The position numbers and the translations under genes are program-made. A stretch of 64,000 nucleotides of DNA from Chitinophagaceae bacterium (GTDB lineage Bacteria > Bacteroidota > Bacteroidia > Chitinophagales > Chitinophagaceae), in NCBI GenBank assembly GCA_014879565.1, contig JACSRW010000022.1, positions 79,031 to 143,030 on the forward strand. Reading direction: 5' to 3'. Of this stretch, positions 43,873 to 52,833 are shown one piece after another. Below the pieces are notes generated by a model. That model saw only the letters and a list, made by a program, of their open reading frames with translations. It was not told the origin of the DNA and did no database searches. Numbering within the stretch: the first letter of the stretch is position 1; every line of letters begins with the position of its first letter.

Positions 43873-46005
43873 CTAAAACATTTTTTTCAACCCCTCCCAG
43901 CGTACTTTCCAGGTACCATCTTTCGGGAAACCGATATTTATTTCCTTATCTGCATCAGCGCCGGTACACATTAATGCGACCGCGTTTAATAAACCCCCAT
44001 TACCGGGCAGGTAGATCGTTAGCCGTTCATCCTGGTAATTATGTCCGTTGACCAGATAGGTATTTGTACGCACAGGCATCAGCAGGGCATTTACCGCATC
44101 TTCCGGCCGGTGCAGGCGGGCGGCCGTCATGGCCATCAGGGGATAATCCCAGCCCCAGGTCTCCTTCCAGTCCCACATTTTTAATACGATATCATAGGTC
44201 TTATTCATCACCGCGGTATCCAGTCCGTTAGCAGCCGGGATGGTACTGTAGGCGCCTAATACAGCCGGATGATCGGTAAGGTATTTTGAACCGGGGGTAT
44301 AACAGTCAGGCGTATTCGCAGCGGCGAGATATACGCCATTCAGCTGCGGAAGCGGCGCGAGTTTTTTGATGATATAATCCCATTTCTCCTGGCGGGGCAA
44401 TCCGGTCCGGATACGCCATTGCTGGGCTACTTCCAGGGCCCAGCTCCAGTAGGCCAATTCGTAAGTGGGGTTATAGGTCTGCACGGCATCAAAACATTCC
44501 TGCGCCGGGATCAGTCCTTTTCCCAGGTTATATTTCTGCGTTACCGGATCTTTTGTGGGGAAGGAAGCCATGAACTCCGCTGTTTCAAATAAAAGCTGAC
44601 TGTATTTCTTCAGCACAGCCGGATCCTTTTTCTGCCGGTAAAGTTGTTCAGCCATATAAATGAAATGCGGCTGCTGCCAGATCAGAAAAGCCCCAACGGA
44701 TGAAGGGGTTTCTTCTCCGCTATGATCTGTCATCTTTTGCCAGCGCAGTCCTTCAAAACCCTGGCGTTTGGCAATGGCCCTGGCTTTATCAGCCACGTTG
44801 AAATACCAGTCAAGACTGCGCTCCAGCAACTGCGGTCGTCCCCACTGGGCATAATGCGCGGCATGCCACCAGTGCATTTCGAGATGGGGTTTGCCATACC
44901 AGCTGTTGTAGGTAAGTCCTGTTTCCTGGGGAGGATAGGCTGAAGCACATTGAATACGGGTGAGGTACTGGGAGAGTATCACCCTTCTTTCCAGTTCAAA
45001 GGCACGGGAATCGGTGCTGCCGGAAAAGTCAACCGCGCCACCGGAATTCCAGAACCGTTTCCAGAAAGCCTTACTGCTTTTGCTGATCAGGGCAAAACTG
45101 CCCGCTTCCTTTTTGGTCAGCTGACAAAAATTCACCACGACCTCCCAGCTGTTCTGCTTAACCATTGCCGGGGTCAGTAAAAAATAATGCGGTCCCGCCT
45201 GTTTCCATTGCGAACTGCCGGTCCAGAAGGTATTGACCCGGTAGGCCGTGGAATCCAGTGTACGGCGGATCAGTAACCCATTGTCCCGAAAAGCCAGCGC
45301 GGTTGACTGATGCTGTTCATCCCGGCCCCAGTTATTCCCCACATCCTTGAATTGTCCGTTGGGATAAGGGAAACGCAGCCGCACACTGATCCGTTGCTGA
45401 TTCAGTAAAGGCGACAAAATCCGGAAGGCCACGGCTTCCTGGAACTCATCACAGGCCGTAAAGACCTCCACCGGCACCCCTTCCACGGTGAATTTGCTGT
45501 GTATGATGCCGGTCCACATATTGAGTTGCTGGTTGATATCTTTTATATCTGCAGGTCCGGCCAGGGTACCGTCTTTCTTTTTTATTTCCATGCCCACATT
45601 ACCGAGTTGCAGGCGGTGCGGGTTCACCCGGAAATACTCTACCGTTTTTCTGGCCCGTTCGGGTTCTTTGGGCTGCACCATGTAGGAAATTTGTTTTCCT
45701 TCCAGGGTATAGGTTTTTAACGCATCATTCCGGTTGAGGTTTTCCGTATTGGGGAAGCTGTGCCAGCCCCAGGCAGATTGGGTGCCCAGCGGCACGCCTT
45801 TGGCATAGGCATCCGGGAATGATTGCATACCGGTGACATCCACCGTAAAGGCAAAATTCCCGTTGCCCACACTCAGGGAAGAAAGGGAATCCAGTTTATT
45901 CACCTTAACCGTATGCCTTTTTACCAGCGCTTCCCGGTTGATGGGCTGGGCAGCTAAAAGGTTTGATAAAAAAAGAAAAGACAACCAACCCAAATTCCTG
46001 CTCAT
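43873..46005 (-). CDS. Secreted alpha/alpha-barrel-like glycosidase (GH65/GH95-like), family uncertain
   Basis: Protein of 710 residues with a signal peptide ending ..SNLLAAQ. The N-terminal beta region contains SLSVGNGNFAFTVDVTGMQ, a pattern common at the head of GH65- and GH95-like enzymes. The helical domain includes ETGLTYNSWYGKPHLEMHWW, GLRWQKMTDHSGEETPSSVG and WDWKETWGWDYPLMAMTAAR. The GKPHLEMHWW and ETPSS segments carry acidic residues that could be catalytic. No firm family. It is the upstream neighbour of the 1143-residue protein (4 bases apart), so the two are surely co-expressed and may act in sequence. Confidence 0.72.
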   Translation of the reverse strand: MSRNLGWLSFLFLSNLLAAQPINREALVKRHTVKVNKLDSLSSLSVGNGNFAFTVDVTGMQSFPDAYAKGVPLGTQSAWGWHSFPNTENLNRNDALKTYTLEGKQISYMVQPKEPERARKTVEYFRVNPHRLQLGNVGMEIKKKDGTLAGPADIKDINQQLNMWTGIIHSKFTVEGVPVEVFTACDEFQEAVAFRILSPLLNQQRISVRLRFPYPNGQFKDVGNNWGRDEQHQSTALAFRDNGLLIRRTLDSTAYRVNTFWTGSSQWKQAGPHYFLLTPAMVKQNSWEVVVNFCQLTKKEAGSFALISKSSKAFWKRFWNSGGAVDFSGSTDSRAFELERRVILSQYLTRIQCASAYPPQETGLTYNSWYGKPHLEMHWWHAAHYAQWGRPQLLERSLDWYFNVADKARAIAKRQGFEGLRWQKMTDHSGEETPSSVGAFLIWQQPHFIYMAEQLYRQKKDPAVLKKYSQLLFETAEFMASFPTKDPVTQKYNLGKGLIPAQECFDAVQTYNPTYELAYWSWALEVAQQWRIRTGLPRQEKWDYIIKKLAPLPQLNGVYLAAANTPDCYTPGSKYLTDHPAVLGAYSTIPAANGLDTAVMNKTYDIVLKMWDWKETWGWDYPLMAMTAARLHRPEDAVNALLMPVRTNTYLVNGHNYQDERLTIYLPGNGGLLNAVALMCTGADADKEINIGFPKDGTWKVRWEGLKKMF

Positions 46006-46030
46006 ATCAATAATTTAAAAATCATTATAG

Positions 46031-46062
46031 CATTGTACCCACAATGCACCCCTACAGGGTGC
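46031..46062. repeat. Two adjacent hairpins, including repeat copy B
   Basis: CATTGT-ACCC-ACAATG (46031-46046) is followed directly by GCACCC-CTACA-GGGTGC (46046-46062) in the 67-base gap between two enzyme genes. The second is the partner of the hairpin at 40367-40383. Together they could form a processing or stability element in the polycistronic message. Confidence 0.6.
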
Positions 46063-46072
46063 TCCCCACTCC

Positions 46073-48928
46073 CTAAAACACATTATCCACCGCCGGCCGG
46101 CTATACTGCTCCTTACTATTCGTTGTTTTCGGCAATCCGAAATAGAAATACAAGGTACGTTTCTTACTGCCGTCGAGGTGGTTGAGTTCGCTCATAGGAC
46201 CGTAGACCTTTGTGTTGGTGGTAAGACCGGTAGCCAGTTTGGTGCCGATGGGCGGAATGCAATCGAGGAAAGAGATATTACCCACCGGTAATTCAGGGTG
46301 GGGCCTGGTGCCGCTGCTGAGGGCATAGAAATCAAATAAGCGGACAAAGAGCCCGTTATCGGGAGAAGCAAAATAGAGCTTGCCTTCCACGGTGCTGAGC
46401 TCCATCCAGGTGATCTCACCGTAATAACCTTTGAACTCGGGATAGATATGGGCGGAATAACCGGTATGGGTATTGTTATAGATCTTCTGCCACACATTCA
46501 CCGGGGTGCCGGCCATACGGTTCTTCCACTGACGATAAGGTCCTTTACCCAGCCAGCGGGCGCCGAGGATATAATTCTCGGGGTAATTAAAACTGATACC
46601 GGCAAAGGGCAGATCGCCTTTAGCGTTGTACTCGTATTCTAACGTAGTCCAGCCACTGCTGCTGATCTTCCAGCGGGTATATTTGAGATCACCACTATAG
46701 GTGAACTCCACTACGGCCTCATTGCCCTCTTTCCAGGCTTTGGAACTGGTGACAGCCGCCGTGCCTTTTACCAGCACCGGACCATTGTTGAAGGATAAGA
46801 CATAATCATTGGCGGTATTCTTCGTGGTGACCAGGTTACCGGATTTTTTATCGAGTACCACGGTTACTTCGCCACCACGGATGTTGTACACGGTATCGGT
46901 CTCCGTGATGAAGGTGGAATCATTCTTTATCGTTACAAAATTCTGTAACTGATCTTTCTTCGATTTTACTTCAGCCGTCCATTTATACAATTCACGACCG
47001 GAAGGATCTTTGGCCACGATCACCAGCGCATCGTAGTTTTTGTAATCCGCAGGAAGACTTAATTGCAGTTCGCCTTTCTGTACTGGTGCCACTGAAGGAG
47101 CCGCGATGGATCCTTTTGTTTTGACCACATAGCCATCAAAGCGATCAAAGGGTTTGGAATAATCCACCAGTGCCCAGTAGAAAGTACAGGCATTGAGGTT
47201 GGTGAAATGAAAACGGTTTTCTACCGGGATCTTTCCATCGAAGCCGGCTGGCAATTGGGCGGGCAAACTCAGTCTCACGGGAGAGAATATCTCCCGCAAA
47301 GCATAGAAGGAGCCTTCTTTTTCCCGGTGCGGACCCAGGATACCATCATTGGCATTGAGTCCATTGGCATCAAGCGCATTGCTGAGATCGGTACGCACCA
47401 CGGCTTCATCCACCATCGCCCAGATAAAGACGCCGCCGCTCTTCTGCGATGTCCAGTGCAGGTTCCAGAAATCTTCCATGGAAGCCCCGCCGCCGCCATC
47501 ATCCTGGGCATGGAGCATTTCGGTGGGCATATAGATCAGCGAATCGTTCAGAATTTTCCGGGTGCTGTAATAATCTTCGTAGTGATTGCAGTCAATACCG
47601 TTGAAATGATTGCCCGGCCGGTGATGCGGGTGAATCACGGGACGCTGCTGAAAATCCCATTTTACAAAATCATCATCGAGGTCTTTGTTGGTGCCCCCCT
47701 CATTGCCATTGTCCCAGAAGATGATGGAGGGATGATTGAGGTCACGCAGCACCAGTTCTTTTACCAAGGGTTCACCGGCTTTGGACGAATAATACTTTTG
47801 CCAGCCGGCGAGTTCATTCAGCACATAAATACCCAGACTGTCGCACAACTCCAGGAAATATTTATCGGGAGGATAATGCGAGGCCCGGACAGCATTCATA
47901 TTCATCTCTTTCAGCAATAAAGCATCCATCCGTTCCTGTTCTTTACTGAGCGAACGGGCGGTCTCGGGCCACCAGCAATGGCGGTTGACACCCTTAAATT
48001 TAACCTGTGTACCATTGATGTATATCCCCTGTCCGCGTCGTATCTCAATGGTCCGGAAACCGAATTTCTCCCTGAGCTCATAGAGCTTCTTACCCGCCGC
48101 ATCCTGCAATTGTACAGTGGCGGTATAAAGACTGGGAGATTCGGAGGTCCAGGTTTTGATTCCTTCCAGGCTTGTATTTACGACCACATTCGCTGCACCT
48201 TTGGGCAGGGGAGTTTTGATCTTTCCCACTACTTTCTTTGCCGCATCGGTAATGGTAGTCACCACAAACGCGTCTTTTGTCAGTCCTTTTGGCCAAACCT
48301 GCATGGCAAATTTCCCATCGGCTCTGGCATCGATGCCTATATAATCAATATAATTCGCGGGCATGGCCTCCAGGAAGACCGGACGGAAAATGCCGCCAAA
48401 TACCCAGTAGTCGGCGAGGCGCTCGGCATTGTTCACACTGGCATCGCTGCTCATTTTACTCACCGTTACTTCGAGGGTATTGGGTTTGCCGTAATGGAGC
48501 AGTTTACTGATATCATATTTAAAGCGGTAAAAAGCGCCGCGGTGTGTTGCCCCGGCTGACTGCCCGTTTATTTTCACCTCTGTATCAGTCATACTGCCGT
48601 CAAAAACGATATTAACCACTTTCCCTTTCCAGGAAGCCGGCACATTAAAACGATATTTATACAGCCCGCTTTCATCATAAAAGCGGCTGTTTTTGCCATT
48701 GGTTTTATAATCCCGGCCGTAATTGTAATTCCCAAAACCCTGCTGTTCCCAGCAGGAAGGCACCTGTATCTTTTTCCATTCTCCGCTGTTGCGGCCGGCT
48801 GTGCAGAAGAAATCCCATTGTACCGTGTGCGCCGCATCGGTGCCGGAGAGATACTGAATCTGCTTTTCCTGGGCCAGAGCCAGTAAGCCGGCAAACTGCA
48901 GCATTCCAGTCAGTAAATATTTTTTCAT
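46073..48928 (-). CDS. GH2 beta-galactosidase-like enzyme, copy 1
   Basis: Secreted glycoside hydrolase of 951 residues. A signal peptide ends ..LLALAQ. It has the GH2 order: jelly-roll sugar-binding domain (VPSCWEQQGFGNYNYGRDY), Ig-like domain, TIM barrel, then C-terminal beta domains. The barrel shows FKGVNRHCWWPETARSLSK, and the acid/base Glu in IIFWDNGNEGG. The likely nucleophile Glu is in YMPTEMLHAQ. Beta-galactosidase acting on galactan side chains of rhamnogalacturonan-I is likely, although GH2 also includes glucuronidases and others. It lies 27 bases after the second GH2 gene. Confidence 0.87.
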   Translation of the reverse strand: MKKYLLTGMLQFAGLLALAQEKQIQYLSGTDAAHTVQWDFFCTAGRNSGEWKKIQVPSCWEQQGFGNYNYGRDYKTNGKNSRFYDESGLYKYRFNVPASWKGKVVNIVFDGSMTDTEVKINGQSAGATHRGAFYRFKYDISKLLHYGKPNTLEVTVSKMSSDASVNNAERLADYWVFGGIFRPVFLEAMPANYIDYIGIDARADGKFAMQVWPKGLTKDAFVVTTITDAAKKVVGKIKTPLPKGAANVVVNTSLEGIKTWTSESPSLYTATVQLQDAAGKKLYELREKFGFRTIEIRRGQGIYINGTQVKFKGVNRHCWWPETARSLSKEQERMDALLLKEMNMNAVRASHYPPDKYFLELCDSLGIYVLNELAGWQKYYSSKAGEPLVKELVLRDLNHPSIIFWDNGNEGGTNKDLDDDFVKWDFQQRPVIHPHHRPGNHFNGIDCNHYEDYYSTRKILNDSLIYMPTEMLHAQDDGGGGASMEDFWNLHWTSQKSGGVFIWAMVDEAVVRTDLSNALDANGLNANDGILGPHREKEGSFYALREIFSPVRLSLPAQLPAGFDGKIPVENRFHFTNLNACTFYWALVDYSKPFDRFDGYVVKTKGSIAAPSVAPVQKGELQLSLPADYKNYDALVIVAKDPSGRELYKWTAEVKSKKDQLQNFVTIKNDSTFITETDTVYNIRGGEVTVVLDKKSGNLVTTKNTANDYVLSFNNGPVLVKGTAAVTSSKAWKEGNEAVVEFTYSGDLKYTRWKISSSGWTTLEYEYNAKGDLPFAGISFNYPENYILGARWLGKGPYRQWKNRMAGTPVNVWQKIYNNTHTGYSAHIYPEFKGYYGEITWMELSTVEGKLYFASPDNGLFVRLFDFYALSSGTRPHPELPVGNISFLDCIPPIGTKLATGLTTNTKVYGPMSELNHLDGSKKRTLYFYFGLPKTTNSKEQYSRPAVDNVF

Positions 48929-48955
48929 GTCAGGCTTGTTTATTCGGTCAATTAA

Positions 48956-51835
48956 TTATTGCTTCAGCTTTTTAATGGGTTTTAACTCATCCGGACTGTC
49001 TTTGGTATAGGCATCAAACACAAAGCGGGAGGATTTGCCACTCAGGTCACGCACCCGTTGCGGATCAAGCTCTATTCCGGTCCATTTTTGGGTAAACAAC
49101 AGGTGTTGCAGCAGGCTGTAATGCAGTTGTTTTAACACCGGACTTTCCTCTTTGCCGGAAAAATCAATACTGGTCACCAGCAGTCTTCCATTCCCGATCC
49201 GGCCCTCAACTACCAGGGCCAGCCGGCGGTTCATGAACCAGGTGTCAATGGGACGCACAGGTACCGGAATCGTAGCGGGAAAATCTTCGAGGTGCATCAC
49301 CTGTGAGCGGGTCACCGGTAACCACCACTGCAGATCGGAATGAAAACGGGTGGGGAAATGAGCCAGGGCCTTACTGCTGGTATCTATGAGTAAGCCAAGC
49401 GTATGCGGGGGCCGCATCTTGAACCAGGACGTATTCCAGAACACGGGGGTGAAAGCCTGTATCACTTCTTTTCCCTTATTCACTTTACCATACAGTTGCA
49501 GGAAGACTTTTCCCCCGCTATTCAATAATTCAATTGCTTTGGCATCGAGTGTATCGGTGATCAGCAGGTCTGTACGCTCTGCATACTCCTCCCCTGGCAA
49601 CTCAGCCGGAAAAACCCAAACCGGCCATTGATTCCGGTAATCCGTTCCTCTCACGGAAACGATTAACTGCAGTTCCTGCGGACCAGGAATATCTTTTAAG
49701 GAGAAACTGAATGTGCCGGCTTCGTATAAACCACCTCTCTTAAAATCCATAGCGGCTGTGCTGTCTTTACGCAGCGTTTTTCCCTGCTGATCCAGCAGTT
49801 CAAAGTCAAGGATCGTTTGCTGCAGATCCACCGGACCGTACTGATACAATTCAAAGCCTGCCATCAGTTCTTCGTTATTGGTATAGGTAAACCGCGGCAG
49901 GCGTACCAGGGGCACCACATTATTGCAAAACTGACTGAACTGTGAAGCACTGATATACCCCTTCTCCGTGTAAAATGCATTCAGCACGCCCACCAGGGCC
50001 GTACCCTGACCGGGGAAATCCTGCAGCCCGAGTAACTGGAAACCGGCCAGGTCTTTGGTACGCAGCGACCGTTCCATTTCCATTTTATAACAAAGGGCCT
50101 GCAGTTTACCTGAAGCCTGCAGGAAGGCAGGGGCCAGTGACAATAATCCCTGTTCATCCATGTCCTCGCGGAACAATTCAAAATTCCGGGCCTTGTAAGC
50201 ACCGGTATATAAACTGATCTCCGAAAAATCGGGAAATACACACCACTGTCCCTGTTCATGCTGTACAAAGGGAACCGGATATTTCAATATCGTCTCATTA
50301 TAATCGTCCATAGACGTGGGCGGCTTATTGCTCCAGTCAAGACCGCGGGCGCCGGATTTCACCATGAATTCATTCTCCGGTACCAGGGGCCAGCTGCTAG
50401 CCACCGAAGCACCGGTATAAATCCGGCGATCATCTTTTTTCTTCCAGTAATCAATAAAGCCGGCTAAATATTTCGATTGATTCTTTCCGGCCGGTTCATT
50501 ACCCGCTGCCAGCATCACAAAAGAAGGATGATTGCCATAGGCTTTTACCATCCGGTTGGTTTCTTCATAGATATACTGATCAATAAACCGGCCATCGCCC
50601 ACGGAAGCTCCATGATTGGGCCAGGTGGGCGCTTCGGGTTGTAAATAAAAACCAAGTTCATCAGCCGCGGCAAATGCGGCTTCGGGCGGACACCAGGAAT
50701 GAAAGCGCACATGATTAAGTCCGTAGTTCTTCAGTGTTGTGAACAATTTCCGCCAGCTTTGCAGATCCATGGGCGGGTGACCGGTGAGGGGAAACTCACA
50801 ATTGTTCAGATCGCCTCTTAAGAATATTTTTTGTCCGTTGAGCAGAATGGATTTCTGGTTAACCCTGATCGTCCGCATGCCGAAACGGTATTCTTTTTTC
50901 GGATCCTGCCCGATCTCCACATACAAACGATACAGATAGGGATCAAATTCATTCCAGTAGCGCAGGCTGTCTTCCAGTTTCACTTCCAGTTCACCGGTGG
51001 TTGCAGTACCTGGCAATAAGGTATGCAGTTTCTGTCCGGCATAAAAAACCTTTCCGCTGGTACCCGGAATTCGTACTATGATTCCACTGTACTGATCCTT
51101 CCTGGATGTATTGCTGATCGTGTACTTTACCTTTACTTTCCGTTCCGCCGGCATCGGATAGATCTGCAGATCGGTCAGTTGTAATGCCGGTATTAGCTGC
51201 AGACTGATCTTCCCGATGATCCCGTTCCAGTTGCCCTGTGTATGATCCGCCACACTATGTGAGTCCTGTCCCACTTCAGCCACCTGCAACCGGTTGTCGA
51301 TACGGACGGTGATGGTATGTTTTCCGGGTATGACAGAAGAACTGAGTTCATAAACATGGGGCGTGGACAGACTGTTCTGAAAACTATCGATGCGTTTGCC
51401 GTCAAACCAGACGGCTGAGCCAATATGCACCCGCTCCATAAAGAGCCGGACGGGTTTGCCTTTCCAGCTGGCTGGTATCATAACTTCCTTCTGGTACCAG
51501 GCCGCTCCCGCATAGTATTTCTGCGGGGTGAGCCAGAAGGGGACTTTATAATTACCTGTCTGACGGAATTTTTCTAACCGGGGCTGAAAGAAAAAAGAAC
51601 TGTCATAGATACTGGCGGTCCATTTTGTATGCAACCCGACTTCCTCTCCCTTATTACGGGTGATCATCGTACCCGGTAATACAATCTTATCCGTCAGCTT
51701 CTTCCCTTCCCAATGCTGCAAGATGCCCTCATCACGCGGATCCATGGCGAAGCGCCAGTTGCCGGCGAGGGAGATCTCCTGAGCAAAAAGGCATTGACAG
51801 AGCAACAGCGATAATATGGTCCATGAATAACGCAT
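48956..51835 (-). CDS. GH2 family glycosidase, copy 2
   Basis: Secreted enzyme of 959 residues, distant from the other GH2 copy. A signal peptide ends ..CQCLFAQ. The sugar-binding domain contains VRLFMERVHIGSAVWFDGKR, and the barrel starts at FLRGDLNNCEFPLTGHPPMD. The acid/base Glu lies in VMLAAGNEPAG, and the probable nucleophile in FVQHEQGQWC. About 250 residues with no clear family follow the barrel, including a segment (LLNSGGKVFLQLYG) like a glutamine-amidotransferase-type fold. Exo-acting beta-galactosidase or glucuronidase on pectin side chains is likely. Its ATG shares one base with the upstream GH43 stop. Confidence 0.85.
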   Translation of the reverse strand: MRYSWTILSLLLCQCLFAQEISLAGNWRFAMDPRDEGILQHWEGKKLTDKIVLPGTMITRNKGEEVGLHTKWTASIYDSSFFFQPRLEKFRQTGNYKVPFWLTPQKYYAGAAWYQKEVMIPASWKGKPVRLFMERVHIGSAVWFDGKRIDSFQNSLSTPHVYELSSSVIPGKHTITVRIDNRLQVAEVGQDSHSVADHTQGNWNGIIGKISLQLIPALQLTDLQIYPMPAERKVKVKYTISNTSRKDQYSGIIVRIPGTSGKVFYAGQKLHTLLPGTATTGELEVKLEDSLRYWNEFDPYLYRLYVEIGQDPKKEYRFGMRTIRVNQKSILLNGQKIFLRGDLNNCEFPLTGHPPMDLQSWRKLFTTLKNYGLNHVRFHSWCPPEAAFAAADELGFYLQPEAPTWPNHGASVGDGRFIDQYIYEETNRMVKAYGNHPSFVMLAAGNEPAGKNQSKYLAGFIDYWKKKDDRRIYTGASVASSWPLVPENEFMVKSGARGLDWSNKPPTSMDDYNETILKYPVPFVQHEQGQWCVFPDFSEISLYTGAYKARNFELFREDMDEQGLLSLAPAFLQASGKLQALCYKMEMERSLRTKDLAGFQLLGLQDFPGQGTALVGVLNAFYTEKGYISASQFSQFCNNVVPLVRLPRFTYTNNEELMAGFELYQYGPVDLQQTILDFELLDQQGKTLRKDSTAAMDFKRGGLYEAGTFSFSLKDIPGPQELQLIVSVRGTDYRNQWPVWVFPAELPGEEYAERTDLLITDTLDAKAIELLNSGGKVFLQLYGKVNKGKEVIQAFTPVFWNTSWFKMRPPHTLGLLIDTSSKALAHFPTRFHSDLQWWLPVTRSQVMHLEDFPATIPVPVRPIDTWFMNRRLALVVEGRIGNGRLLVTSIDFSGKEESPVLKQLHYSLLQHLLFTQKWTGIELDPQRVRDLSGKSSRFVFDAYTKDSPDELKPIKKLKQ

Positions 51836-52833
51836 TAGTCTTTAGCCCGGGGTTTCTTCAGTTTTACTTTCACCGGTTTATCCCGGTCACAAACAATCTG
51901 TCCGTCCTTATACTCCAGCTCCGCCACCTGTATCACACTCCGTTTATCATCATAAGATCCTCTTGCGGCGGGTTTATCTTTACGACGACCGGGATGCGTG
52001 AAATAATACACATAAGCACGACCGTTATTCACGATCACTTCACAGTGACCACCAATGGCCTGATCATCCTTTCCTTTACCGGGTGCTTCGAGTATGCGGT
52101 CTTTTTGTTTGGTCCATTTTAATAAATCTGTGGAACTGTATACTTCCATCCCCTTCCAGGCATCCACGATCATGAAGTACTGGTTCTGCCAGTAAAATAC
52201 TTTTGGCCCTTCCCCTCTTGCTGCAATAGCTTTCCCCTTATCCGTCCAGTTGCAGAGATCGGGTGATTCAGCATACCAGATGCTCTTGCCGTCTTTCTCG
52301 TTGTTATACCACAAGCGGTATAAAGTGTCATTTACTTTATAGACAGATGCATCGATCACTTTCTGGTTTACGAGTTGAAGAGTTGACTGGGTTGACCAGT
52401 TGACAAGGTCTGTACTTTGGAGATGCACTATAGTTCGGGGGTGGTTCCAGTCGGTGAAGGTGCCAGGGACATACGTAAGATACATATGCCAGCCATCCTT
52501 TGCTTCAATGATATCGGGTGCCCAATGGGTATAACCGGAATCGGGACGATAATTAATGTTTGCAGTATCGACATATTTCCACACACGGCCATCCTTACTT
52601 TCGGCAATTCCAATACGGGTGCCATGTACCCAGGCTACGGTGGAGTCCTGAATTGAAGCCCGTCGGCTGGTATAAAACATCCACCATTTCTTTACCGCTT
52701 TATTGTACACGATCACCGGATCGGCGGCGCCATGATATACGGGATCATCATACAGGGGTTTGGGGGCTGCTTTTTGTGAAAAGACAGTGAGGCAGAAAAA
52801 GAGCCCTGCCAGTATTGTGATTATTCTTTTCAT
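51835..52833 (-). CDS. GH43-like five-bladed propeller glycosidase (second copy)
   Basis: Secreted glycosidase of 332 residues with a signal peptide ending ..LTVFSQ. Fold markers in order are HGAADPVIVYN (Asp base), THWAPDIIEAKDG (Asp) and RGEGPKVFYW (Glu acid), then GGHCEVIV. The C-terminal tail is very basic (KPVKVKLKKPRAKD). It is only distantly similar to the copy at 39373-40305, so a different side-chain sugar or linkage is expected. Its start overlaps the GH97 stop by 4 bases and its stop the GH2 start by 1, showing tight translational coupling. Confidence 0.83.
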   Translation of the reverse strand: MKRIITILAGLFFCLTVFSQKAAPKPLYDDPVYHGAADPVIVYNKAVKKWWMFYTSRRASIQDSTVAWVHGTRIGIAESKDGRVWKYVDTANINYRPDSGYTHWAPDIIEAKDGWHMYLTYVPGTFTDWNHPRTIVHLQSTDLVNWSTQSTLQLVNQKVIDASVYKVNDTLYRLWYNNEKDGKSIWYAESPDLCNWTDKGKAIAARGEGPKVFYWQNQYFMIVDAWKGMEVYSSTDLLKWTKQKDRILEAPGKGKDDQAIGGHCEVIVNNGRAYVYYFTHPGRRKDKPAARGSYDDKRSVIQVAELEYKDGQIVCDRDKPVKVKLKKPRAKD

